Source: Psococerastis gibbosa (taxonomy: Eukaryota > Arthropoda > Insecta > Psocodea > Psocidae). From it: a stretch of DNA of 64,000 bases. Positions 11,505 to 21,774 of this stretch are shown piece by piece. The translations under genes were made by a program, and so were the position numbers. Position 1 is the first letter of the stretch. Every line of letters begins with the position of its first letter. The stretch lies in NCBI GenBank assembly GCA_963971405.1, contig OZ020486.1, positions 21,847,419 to 21,911,418 of the forward strand, given 5' to 3'. Under the pieces are notes generated by a model. That model was not told the origin of the DNA. It ran no database searches and was given only the letters and a program-made list of their open reading frames with translations.

Positions 11505-11924
11505 GACTAGTAGTAGTAAATTTGGTAAAGTCCCAGACCACGGTGAGGGCCCACAGGACACACTTATAGACTAATCCAATAAAATGGAATGATCTAATAA
11601 TGATATAGAATAGTCTATTAGGCCAGTAGGGTACAAGAACACCTTCAAACTATAGGTACTACCGTACTAATACTAACTTGTAGGTACCGATCATTTATCA
11701 TGCGAATAGTATAGTCGTAGCCGTTTTGTGGTGACTTGAAATGAAATATCGATGAAAGTAAAACTATAAGCAATTTTCGTGACCCAATTTCAAGGCAGCA
11801 AGCAAAATATATGAACTAATTTGTAGGACAACATTATTTACACATGACACATTTTGCCTTGCTCCTTTAAAGCTGTAAAGAATAAGCGAAGGTAGAAGGT
11901 AGGCATTTCACATTAGCGTGCATC

Positions 11925-12350
11925 ACACTATTGTACAGTTCTGTTGTTCCTATAGGAAACTAGACGTCAAATTCCCTAATTCTTCATAATTTTAAAATGT
12001 TGATTGTTGATTTCTCTTTATCAATTTTAACACTAACTAAATTGACTTTTGGTTGAAGAGACCACCTCCTCTGGGCATTATATCCGAAATAGAGTATATC
12101 AAGAAAAAAGTAAAGGAAAGTAAAATAAATCCCACCGTTTTTTCTTGATACACTAATTCGGATATAATGTTGCTTTTACATGGTGGCATAAGTACATGAA
12201 GGTATAAACACACGAATTGTACAATAATTCACAATAGCCAACATTAAGCAAACTATTGTAAAGTTGTTCCTGTAGGAGACTAAACTTTTAATACTTTAAA
12301 TTAATTCCCTAATTTTTCATAATTTTAAAATATTGAGTGTTGATTTATTT
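11925..12350. repeat. Direct repeat flanking a small inverted repeat
   Basis: The segments at about 11925-12020 and 12245-12350 are similar direct copies ('actattgtacagttctgttgttcct..', 'cataattttaaaatgttga'). Between them, 12077-12112 and 12137-12172 form an inverted repeat around 'atatccgaaatagagtatatc' and 'gatacactaattcggatat'. Origin unknown. Confidence 0.65.
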
Positions 12351-12635
12351 ACCTGGTGGCATTGGTGTGAATGTAGAGAAGATACGTGTTATGACAGTGG
12401 TAAGAACTGTCTACTGCGAGTGAAGGTCTCAATGCAGAGTACCGAGTTATCACCTATGATAACAGATTCTAACCAAGTGGGTTGGGCTCTGTGTCACTGC
12501 GCTGCAAAAGTCTGGTCTCCTTATCTAAGAGTAAATTGGTTGTTTAAACTATTTCAAATGAAAAGCCCGCTCTTTTTGAATTTACACTAAGGTCTAAGCT
12601 GATGCCGATTTCAAATAGTACACCCTATTATAAGA

Positions 12636-12724
12636 TAAATAAATAAGTGTTGACCTTTTGTTCTACACTAAGTCAACCTAGCGGAGTTAGGGGTATAAAG
12701 CCCTCTCTTATACACCCAACTAGA
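12636..12724 (-). repeat. SINE family A, copy 2 (head missing)
   Basis: Only the tail-proximal body is present ('agtcaacctagcggagttag', 'gccctctcttatacacccaactag'). The tRNA-like head has been lost, so this is a truncated insertion. Confidence 0.7.
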
Positions 12725-13324
12725 AATTATTGTATATATTATCATTATATTATATAAGACCCAAAATTCGACCATATGGAAAATAATGTTATTTCTTATT
12801 CTTAGTGGTATGCCTATAAGGCTGCACTAGTATTGCATAGTTACCACCTACGGTATGAGAAAAAGTAAGATATGGAAAAATTTATGGAAGCGGCATTCCA
12901 AATCGAGTATCCACCTTGCCGGGGTGGCATTGCACCAAATCGGCCAGTTTCTGTCTATTTTTTCATATCTCCTCGTAAAGGCTTCTACAATTATAAAATA
13001 GGTACTTTTGTACTCCTAGCTGTTATATGATAAAATGCGACATTGAAACATTTATAATATCTTTTTAATTTTTGTTCCTATATTTTTTGGGATGGGCCAA
13101 AGACAAGGTAATGTAGATATCCTAGCCAGTAAGAATATAAAATTCTACTTTAGCATCGCTACTTAGCCTATTATGTATATTACTAGAGAATATATAATGT
13201 TGTTAGTTAAGTTGAAATTGTGGCGGAAAGTGTCCATTGGAGAAAACAATGCAGTACATCTGTACATATAACAAACATACAAACAAACTCGGCGACTTCC
13301 CAAATATCTAAATATCATGTAACT

Positions 13325-13532
13325 TAGGTCGTTTTTCAATGTGAATGTGTCATGACGTGGTAGCAGACATCATTAGTAAGGCTCTACCATATTATAACTT
13401 ATTTTACAATAGATAAGTTAAGTATCTACATTATAGTCTCCTTAAAATATGGTAGAGACTTATTAATGATGTCTGCTACCACGTTATGACACATTCACAT
13501 TGAAAAACGACGTCGGTGGAATAGCCGCCTTA
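13325..13532. repeat. Fold-back element, GTGGTAGCAGACAT family, copy 2
   Basis: The arms run from 'cgtttttcaatgtgaatgtg' at 13330 to its complement near 13510, with 'gtggtagcagacatcatta' in each arm. The central 60 bp closely match the centres of the copies at 51144-51363 and 53111-53448. The right end keeps a terminal 'ggtggaatagccgcct' that the left end lacks. Confidence 0.85.
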
Positions 13533-13689
13533 ACAATGGTTGCATACATTTCATGGAATCTTAAATCAAAAACCAAAACTTGTAAATATTGACGGCATCT
13601 GGGATTCTGATTGGTGGTTGCATAAGGAATGCTTATATAGCTTGGGCTGAGATGCAGGCTACAGGCGGCGGATACCGAAAAGGTCTCCA

Positions 13690-13861
13690 GCAGCCTGATC
13701 GAGGCGATTATAATACCGGGGTTAAATAAATACCCTAGGATTATAACTGTTAACAAACAAATTTTGAATAGCACTTTCCATTATAAAATTATCTTGTTTA
13801 AATTTTTAAAACCAGGGTATTATAATAACCCCGGTATTATAATCGCCATGATCAGCCTGCA
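13690..13861. repeat. MITE family E, copy 1
   Basis: The inverted termini read 'ggcgattataataccgggg' and its complement, inside 'cagcctgatc'. The internal 'aatagcactttccattataaaatt' is shared with 46991-47151 (reverse) and partly with 17203-17345. Confidence 0.8.
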
Positions 13862-14039
13862 GATATGGTGGCTAGCCGCGAATTTAAGGAATAAGTAGTC
13901 CCCGACCAAGCAGCCGCATAATCGGAGGGTGTGGTGGCAAGCCTGGTGGTGCAGGCTAGAAAAAGTCACAGTAGTCCGAGGATGACTACCTATGTGCCGC
14001 CACTAAATAAGCAACCACTACTGGGCACTCGTTTGTCCT

Positions 14040-14275
14040 GAGCTTGCGAAACTGGCCACGAAGGCGGAGAAACAGTCAACGGCATAAGGATGCAGAAGAC
14101 AACGGGAAACCGTATACATTACAATTCCCTAGTACAGTTATCATGTCTAAGTACATTCGATACTCTACATACTTGACTTCCTTCTGGGGAGTCCAATTTA
14201 AGGTATCTACATGTTTACCATTGCCATGATGATCGCCAATATTCGATGGAAGAGGCATTCGAAGAAGTAGATAGC
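14040..14275. repeat. Dispersed repeat shared with 33182-33330
   Basis: Shares 'gaaactggcc', 'aacggcataaggatgc', 'aagacaacgggaaaccgtat' and 'acaattccctagtacagttatcat' with near-identical text at 33182-33330. The short frames on both strands are repeat by-products. The type is uncertain; a LINE fragment is possible. Confidence 0.55.
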
Positions 14276-14642
14276 TATGTTTGATCGTCTATGGGCATAT
14301 TAATATTTAGACTTACAGTATATGAATTTTGTTGGGACTTCTGTGCAGTTCTTCACGTATTTGAGCTTCATGTTTGTTTGCATTTATTGCCTCATCAGGC
14401 TTTCGTCATGAGATCATCGATGCAGATAAATAATTAAACCACTCAATTTCATGATGTCGTCCACGATAAGTTTTACCCGGGTCATGTGATGGCGCCCACT
14501 TGTGTGTTTAGGAGTTATAGAGAAACTGGCAATGTCATATTAGAATATACAATGTACCAGAATAGCCATCGGTCACTAAACACTCACCAGGCAATATTTG
14601 TGATAAACGAATGAAGGTAACACTAAGTTAAGCTACTACCCG

Positions 14643-14738
14643 ACCGCGGTAGGATGGCATGTTTATTCGAAAACTTGCAGAAGTGGTACACCCAGTTTAT
14701 TCGATTTTTATTTGTTCCAAGTGCCATCCTATCGTGGT
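14643..14738. repeat. Small inverted repeat, 'tcgtgataggatgg' type
   Basis: The ends 'accgcggtaggatggcatg' and 'tgccatcctatcgtggt' are inverted copies. Related sequence occurs near 29780-29850 and 60535-60650 ('acgataggatgg.atttgga'), where it carries 'cttataaaa.ttggagtt..gtgttccg.ttatg.aagttt'. Confidence 0.55.
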
Positions 14739-14822
14739 ACTGTATTTACTGATAATTTTAATTTGCGGCACCCATTCAAAATCGTGGTGTCTCCAACTCA
14801 AAACTAGTCAGGCAGCAGCTGC

Positions 14823-15028
14823 CATTTTTTTTCCAATAAAAAGATTAAATCGCCTACAAACAATTTAATGAATGCATAATGTATCCGATTAACCTCTTCA
14901 ATCGCCTCACTAAGTCCCCTGATAGGTACTTGTGTCGAGTTACGACACGTCTCCGACCGCAAGGTGTGTACCACAAGTACAGTGTGCACAAGTACAAGCA
15001 CGCTACCACCTTGTCACCGAAGTCGCTT
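14823..15028 (-). repeat. SINE-like family B, copy 1
   Basis: Read on the minus strand, this starts 'aaggtggtagcgtgcttgtac', runs through 'gacacgt' and 'ggttaatcggatac', and ends in an A-rich tail (14823-14850). Four other copies are listed. The head resembles a pol III A box (GTAGCGTGCTTG), and the poly(A) tail fits a SINE. Confidence 0.65.
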
Positions 15029-15625
15029 ATTTATATCGACCGCACGCTAAGGTTACTGTTTATAGTCACAAAAACGTTTATAATTTTGTCTTTTTTTATT
15101 GCACATCTGAAACATCAAAGTAAGGCAGACAATTCACGTAGATCAGCCTGCGCCGCTTCCTTACATTGTCCAGCAATACCTGCAGGCACGCAGAGAAAGC
15201 CTTTCTTGTGCTTTCTCCTTACCTGCAATGTAGGTTGCCGGAAAGGCACTGCGCTTCCTGCTCGACCGCTGCCAAGACCAACTACTGTCACGTCCCATCT
15301 ATTCAATCAACTCGAGTATCATGTAGCTTATATGTAAATTGTTCCTTAGTTCAAAATAGATCTAACCAACAGTAATATTATTTACTTTTTATGATTTTCT
15401 TTCCTAAATGGAAGCCTACAGTATATTTTTTTACCATCGGAAAAACAAAAATCTTCAAAAACTACAGTAGGACCTAATTGATATGAACTACATTGTTTTT
15501 AGAATTAGTGTACTGACTATTTATTAAAATCATGAAATTAAGTTATTTATACATACTGTATATATGTAGTAACATCCCACCTACTGCTACTATTTTGCTA
15601 CGGCCACAGGGCGGTTTTGCGCCGA

Positions 15626-15832
15626 AGAGATAGAGAGAGATAGAGAGGTAGAGATAGAGAGAGATAGAGAGGTAGAGATAGAGAGAGAGTGGTAGAGAGA
15701 TAGAGTAGTAGAGAGATAGATAGATATAGATAGAGATAGAGTGGTAGAGAGATAGAGAGATAGAGGGATATAGAGATATAGAGAGAGAGATGGAGTGATC
15801 GAGAGATAGAGAGAGTCAGAGAAGGAGAGAAA
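15626..15832. repeat. GATAGAGA-type microsatellite, ~200 bp
   Basis: An imperfect GAGATA/GAGAGA simple-sequence tract. The minus-strand frames over it (rich in Leu, Ser and Tyr) are artefacts of the repeat. Confidence 0.95.
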
Positions 15833-17608
15833 ATATCCATCTATATATATTTTTTTAAAATAAGTAAAATATGAATTACAATGCTGTTCCCCTACAAGCC
15901 GGGGCGTATGAGTGGGACACATCAAACTAGCACAGTCACATTACTCATTACTCGTATTTATTTAAAATGCATACATAAAATTTAAATGTACAAATCGGTC
16001 GCCCAACATACGTATTTAAAACTATATTAAAAATCCTCCGTGCTCTATAGAATTGTGAGAATGTTCGCTAGGGCCCACTAGTATACATATTTAATAGTAA
16101 AGTAAATTAAATCACTGGTAGACCCACTCAATTATTCGAATAAATGCAATACGCCATCTATTGGCATTACTTACAATGCAAAATCCACATTTTACGTTAA
16201 AAATTGTTTTTTTATGGAGCCATGATAATTTCTTTAATGGTTTATTTAGCAAAATATTTGCTTTGTAGTCTTATGACTGAGAAAAAGAAAGGTCAATATT
16301 AATGTATATTGCAGTAAAAAAGTGGGTTAATTGTAAGAGTGGGCCGAAAGGCCCAAAATTCTCCCATAATAAAGACAATTTTCTTTCTTTTATTTTTAAA
16401 AATAAATCATAATTATTATAGCACTGTCAATAATTATTGGAGAACTGCAGTAAGCATACCGCACAAGTAAGCATAAAACTCTGTGGTACAACAGATAAAT
16501 TAGATTTTACTGCTCTATTTGCGGAAGCAAGCAACTTGCCCGTCAGTCGCGTTTTTCTCTTGTCAATTGGGGTAACATACCCATTACATAGGGGTAAGTG
16601 AACTCAGGCCAGGTGGAATTTTTTTCCCTTTCAGATAGAATTTTGGATCTTGGGGTTATTTTTCAATTTCATTTCTTAATCAAGTAGTGACAGCCTTGAA
16701 TATCATGCAACTCTTCTATTAGGCTATAGCTCCGTGCTCCGGTATCTACTGCAAGCACCATAAATAATATAGATACGTTAAACCAACCTATGGCCCACAG
16801 ACATAAACCAGATGGTCCAGGTTTAAAAGTAAGTAATAAGAAAATAAAACAGCTGAGTTATTTAACATTTGAAATAAAATACAGTAAGCACTAAACTATA
16901 AAATCCAACCAATCCAGTTCTAAACATTTAATCAAATATTAGCACGTAAATCGTAATTGGAGGCACAAACTACTTTTTCTTGGTCCTAGGATTAAACGGT
17001 TTTCCTGTCAAAGCCATGGTGGTCCATAGAAAGTTATAAAATGATCTAGTGGTCCAAGGACAAAAATGGTTGCAAACCACTGCTTTAAACATTACGGTAG
17101 GTACTTACGGCAATAATACAAAGTGAATATAAAGTACAGTAATTAAACTCCGATAAAATCACATTTTAATTAATTATGATATAGCAATTAGTTTTAATCT
17201 TAACCTGGTATTAAAAATGTAAACCATATAATTTTAGAATGTAAAGTGCTATTCAAAATGGTTTTGTTTACATTTTTAACCCCAAGAATTACAAATACAA
17301 ATTATACAAGAATAAGTTAACCCTAAACAGCATAGTTGGGGGTCGCTAATTCCACATTCCCCACGTCCATCAATAATAACCTTAATGAATATTATTGTAA
17401 TCGCTCATGGGCATGAATACCAATTATTCCAACGGCGAAAACAAACGCTTATGCCCCTCTTCCACTTGCTACTCCCTCATCTGCAGGTCTAATATAGCCC
17501 CCCTAATCGATAAAAACCCATTGTCAATAGGTGTGGCCCTACATATCCATTTGGTAGCCGTGGGCACAGCAGTTCGAGCCAAGTGAACGCGTAACAGGCG
17601 TTCAAGTC
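15833..17608. other. Intergenic DNA upstream of second Osiris gene
   Basis: No gene seen. A degraded MITE family E copy lies at about 17203-17345 ('aaagtgctattcaaaatggtt' and the flanking 'aaaaatgtaaac' pair). The rest is AT-rich sequence without features I can support. Confidence 0.5.
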
Positions 17609-18786
17609 ATGGGTTTAGGAAAGTGTTGTGTTTTGATCCTCTTTTTAGGGGTGACTGTGCGGGGCCATGAGGAAGCTCGACTTCTGTCGGGGGATGATGT
17701 TGTGTCTGCTGTGATGGAGGATTGTGTGGTTGGTGATATATCTGTGACCACATGTATTCGGCAGAAAGTTCTATCATACATGAATAGTGCTCTAGGTAAG
17801 TTGTGGAAAATCCATTATAATAAGTGTGATATCGAAGAGCAGATAAGGGTAGTAAATGAACTGCATGACGCAAAGAAAATGATGCCCTCTATTATTAGCA
17901 GGAAGCTGTACTACTATATAAAGTCTATTTGAGGTAGACTACAAGCTGAGGAGATAAAAATTATTTCAAAAGCCTGGCAAATTCTCAGCAGTATAATATC
18001 TATTGTAAGTGTATAGTAGGTACCTATATTCAGGGACGGGGGGGGGGGGTATTTGTGGGTCAAAATAGGAAAAACATAATATGTAGTATCGATTAAATCA
18101 GAGCGTAATAAATTAACTTATAATAGACAAATAGATTTACCCAATTTTGGCAGCTACCCCCTGCCCCCCCCCCCTGTATCCGTCCATGCCTATATTCCTA
18201 AGTGCATGGAATGTTCCATAATTATGTAGTAAGAGGATGTTGTAATATTTTTTTCCATGATTGCATTGCAGCAATGCTGATTATTGCTGTTGCTGTTAAT
18301 AATAATTAATTTTCGTTTGATTGTCAAAATCGATGAAGAAGAAAAAGCGTGAGATATTTAAATAGCGTAGCATACCTTTTTTCGCAACAATATATGACTA
18401 AAAATTAATTCCTGGGCACAAGATATGCGGGGGCCGTGGGTGCAAACATTTAATTTCCCGCCAATTGCAATACTTTCTTTGGAAACGTTTTTGGGGCCGG
18501 AATTTTAGGCACTTTGGGGGGGGGGCTGTGCCCCGAGTGCCCATGGGTTAATCCGGCACTGTGTAAAGTACAGTGAGGCTCAGTATGTTACATTGCTAAA
18601 CAACACCCCATCAACAATATTATGTATACATCTTATTACAATTTACATCTTATTTACAATTTATTTCTGAATTTAGTCACCATTCTCTCTTATTTCAATT
18701 AAATGCTACACTATTTTAATTACAATCCACGAAAAACGCTAGATTAAAAAAAAATAGATTCAAAGAAGTATGGAAATTTGAAGGAA

Positions 18787-18824
<38 letters not shown>

Positions 18825-21144
18825 TAAGAGGCAAAGCCCTGAGTGCGTGGGACAATAAGTGCATATTCATGAATTTGCAGGAATTGCCAGAAAACATACG
18901 AAAAAGATTTGTAAAATATATTTTGCAACCATAGGAGGCCTGGGTGTAATTAATTAATTCTTTGTGCCACAGCCACAGATGTGGAAATGGTCCTGTGAAA
19001 AATAAAAATAAATAATTAGGTACCTACTTAAGTAGTAAAATTTCATTTTTGCAACGGAAATATTACTAGGCCTATTAGTTTAGAAAAACAGGATAAATGA
19101 AAAAATGCATTCAACCAATTTTACAGCAAACAGTAGGCCTAGTCATTTAAATCAATTGGGAAAATAGTCTGCTTTTTAGAAATCTTTTATTTTTTAAGAA
19201 TACTGCAAGATACCATTATCATATCTTTGTGGCTGGGGAACTAGGAATTGATATTAATTTCGTCCCGGGACATCCTTTCTCCTTTGCTAACAAAATATTT
19301 GGAAATCTCTGTATTAATTCCCCAATTACCATAGCAAATCACATTGATATGCGTAATGAAATCTTTTTCATTCGTGTAACGTCGGTATGAAGTACTAAAA
19401 ATGTATGTAAGTATGGGCCAAGTTTTTAATTTGTTTTATTATTGAAAATCAATTCTATCCAGTGTAAAGCCCTTTTATTTCGGAGGGGGTCTGGACCCCT
19501 TAACCCCCCCCCCCCCCGGGCACGGCCACGAGAATGCCTATTTGAAATAAGTTCTTTTCCAGGCGTTAGCGACCAGTCGACTGGGCGTCAGCTCTCCGAC
19601 GACGTACTTGATGATCAGTTGGCGACTAGGGTGTCAAAGTTCCTTAACACGCACGACTTCAAAGTTCAACTTCCTGACTTCATCTTCCAGAGAGCTATCC
19701 TCACATTCAGACCCTCCAGGGGAATATCAGACTTCAAGGTTGACTTTCCTGAACAAGAAAGTGAATCCAGAGCTGATGACGGAGGTATACATATATTGAA
19801 ATAAAGAGGAAAATCTCATGTGAATCGTAGGGAAATGTGTAAAATGACGAACAACGTAAAGATAATTCATCAGAAATGATTGTAGTAAGGCCATTTGTTT
19901 ATTAGGCTATTATAAATTTTTTTCAAACATATATTATGTAAGATTTAAAATTTAAAATTATTTTCTAAAATAATATTTCCAGCTCGAGACATTCTCAAAA
20001 AGAAGCTGCTTCTTCCTCTTCTCCTTTTGGTGAAATTGAAGCTGAAGGCACTCACACCCATTCTTCTCATCATGGTTGGCATTAAAGCGTTCAAAGCTTT
20101 GGTCCTGAGCAAGCTCTCCTTTCTTCTAGTCACAGGATTTCTAATAATTCAATTATGTAAAAAATTAGGTAAGACATTATTATATTCAGTGCACTAGGTA
20201 CAATTTTAGGGGCTATTCAAATTGAAGCGCCTAGAAGTCAAGGGATGCAAGTGACATTTTTTGTCGCGTATTGTAGTTGAGTGTTGTTACTCTAGCTGTT
20301 CTTTTTCCTAGAAGTAGAAAACAACAGGATCATCGGGATCTGTCATTTTGACTAAAATCCATGGAAAAAGGGGCATGCCTACACATTTTCAATTTATAAT
20401 TTATAATTATTTTGGGCACGTGCACAACTTGGCCTCTAGGCGCTTCAATTAAAACTCATTGCACAATGTTCTTTAAAATGCACTTCTAAACAAAATTCAC
20501 CATTTTGTCCGCCAGTATGGATGTCGTGATAAATAAATAAATAAATAAATAAGGACTTTTTATTGTTTCTATTACTAAGCCAACCTAGCGGAGTTAGGGC
20601 TATAAAGCCCTCTCTTACACTCAACTAGGAAGGCCCGGGACCGCCTGCTTTACATGCCCTCCGAAGCATGGCCAGAAAATGTAGCCAGTGTGGGGCTCGA
20701 ACCAACAACCTTTCGGGTGAAAGTCAGAGTCCGTACCACTACGCTACATGTCTTGAGTGATCATCATCAGTGATGATAATCAGAAAACAGCATTCGCTTT
20801 GTATTGTAGCTGACTTTCCGATTCTGCTGTTTCAATTACTTTCTTTTTCAGGAATGGCAATGCCGATGCCAATGCCCGCCGCTATGGTCACTGAGCTGCC
20901 GCCCCCCATCTACGGCCCTGCCCCCACACCCGCCCCCTATGGTGGCCCAGCACCTGCCCCCGCCCCCGATAATTCTTACGGACCCTGGGACTCCGGCAGC
21001 GGCAGCGGTGGCAGTAACGGCAATCAGTACGCCCGGTGGGACGCGCACAACATTGCCTACAGCTCGTACCAGCCTGAACCTGCCAAAACCTCGTACAACT
21101 CATACCAGGCGGAACCGATCAAAACGACGACAAAAGACAGTTAG
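17609..21144 (+). CDS. Osiris-family (DUF1676) protein with Pro-rich C-terminus
   Basis: Four exons, 17609-17795, 19563-19784, 19983-20168 and 20852-21144, splice in constant phase 1 to give 295 aa. A signal peptide spans about 1-19. The paired cysteines are C39 and C49 (C-x9-C). Exon 2 has the DUF1676-like 'FLNTHD..VQLP' core that matches 'YISTHD..AKLP' in the first Osiris gene. Exon 3 is basic and then strongly hydrophobic, ending in Cys-Lys-Lys as in the paralogue. Exon 4 begins with Met/Pro repeats and a Pro/Ala-rich low-complexity run, then a Gly/Ser run. The C-terminal signature is a variant, AHNIAY at 263-268, in place of AQxLAY, followed by a 27-residue Tyr/Pro-rich tail. The first intron (1.77 kb) is full of G-run repeats. 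It is clearly Osiris, but the orthologue is not assigned. A weak TATA-like/initiator pair may lie at about 17540 and 17570. Confidence 0.9.
18031..18190. repeat. G-run bounded inverted repeat
   Basis: The ends 'cagggacggggggg' and 'cccccctgtatccgtccatg' are inverted copies within Osiris intron 1. The type resembles the 'GGCGTAGCCAGG...G-run' elements at 38721 and 54806. A further G-run fragment lies around 18420-18560. Confidence 0.5.
18790..18820. repeat. (AT)n microsatellite
   Basis: About 15 uninterrupted TA units in the first intron of the second Osiris gene. Confidence 0.97.
20218..20452. repeat. MITE-like inverted repeat in Osiris intron 3
   Basis: The termini around 'ttgaagcgcctagaag' (from 20222) and 'cctctaggcgcttcaa' (to 20450) are inverted copies. 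The inside is non-coding. Confidence 0.65.
20529..20754 (-). repeat. SINE family A, copy 3 (most complete)
   Basis: Read on the minus strand: a tRNA-like head with an A box 'tagcgtagtgg' and a B box 'ggttcgagccc' spaced as in tRNA genes, the shared body, and an (AAAT)n tail at 20529-20552. It sits in the last intron of the second Osiris gene, antisense to it. This copy defines the family as tRNA-derived. Confidence 0.85.
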
Positions 21145-21774
21145 CCATGAAGCGCCATGAATACCTACTGTAGGTTGTTATTTATTCATTATTATTTATT
21201 TATTTTTATGACTGCTTGTATATACTGTGAGTGATTATAAAAGTATACGTTTCATTTTGTGTAATTTACTCTAATTTTGATTTCTATTGTATAATATGCT
21301 GTACCAAGTCATAACTATTCTTTTTATACTTTACTTTCGTGACGTTCAGTTGTCAACCTTACTTTTATCCCTGTATCCTCCAGGAACCGATCAAGTAACA
21401 GACACACCAGTTTTAATGAGCAGGCCAATAACCTGTCGAAACCATCAATGATGGAAAGAAGGCCCTCCCCTATGCAAACAATGAGTGTCGTTGGTGTCCC
21501 GGGAGAGATTGCTGAGGAGGGGGGGGGGGGTGCGGTTCGATTGGGCCTTAACCTAGCGTTCTAACTCTTGACCGCCTGTTGCCGTATCGATTAGTGTTGA
21601 TCAATTTATTATGTAGTGTAAGTGTATCGCTTGACCGTGTGGTCGTCATGAACACCTTTTTGCTTTGGTGACCTGACTGTTACTGTGTCTGTATTGTCGT
21701 GTTATTCTCACAGTAGTGAAGAGCTCCATATTATGTCAATTGTAGGTTAAAACAACTATTAGAAGTCAGTTGAA
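21145..21774 (+). other. Osiris 3' flank and dehydrogenase 5' flank
   Basis: No coding sequence seen. A G-run lies near 21520. The dehydrogenase leader is probably in the last 100 bp. No clear poly(A) hexamer follows the Osiris stop codon closely. Confidence 0.4.

Noticed and set aside
14879..15337. 152-residue plus-strand open frame
   Set aside because: Its first third is a SINE-like family B copy read antisense; matching frames begin the same way at 45069 and 50549. The rest shows no domain.
15590..15925. Leu/Ser/Tyr-rich minus-strand proteins
   Set aside because: Pure translation of the GATAGAGA microsatellite.
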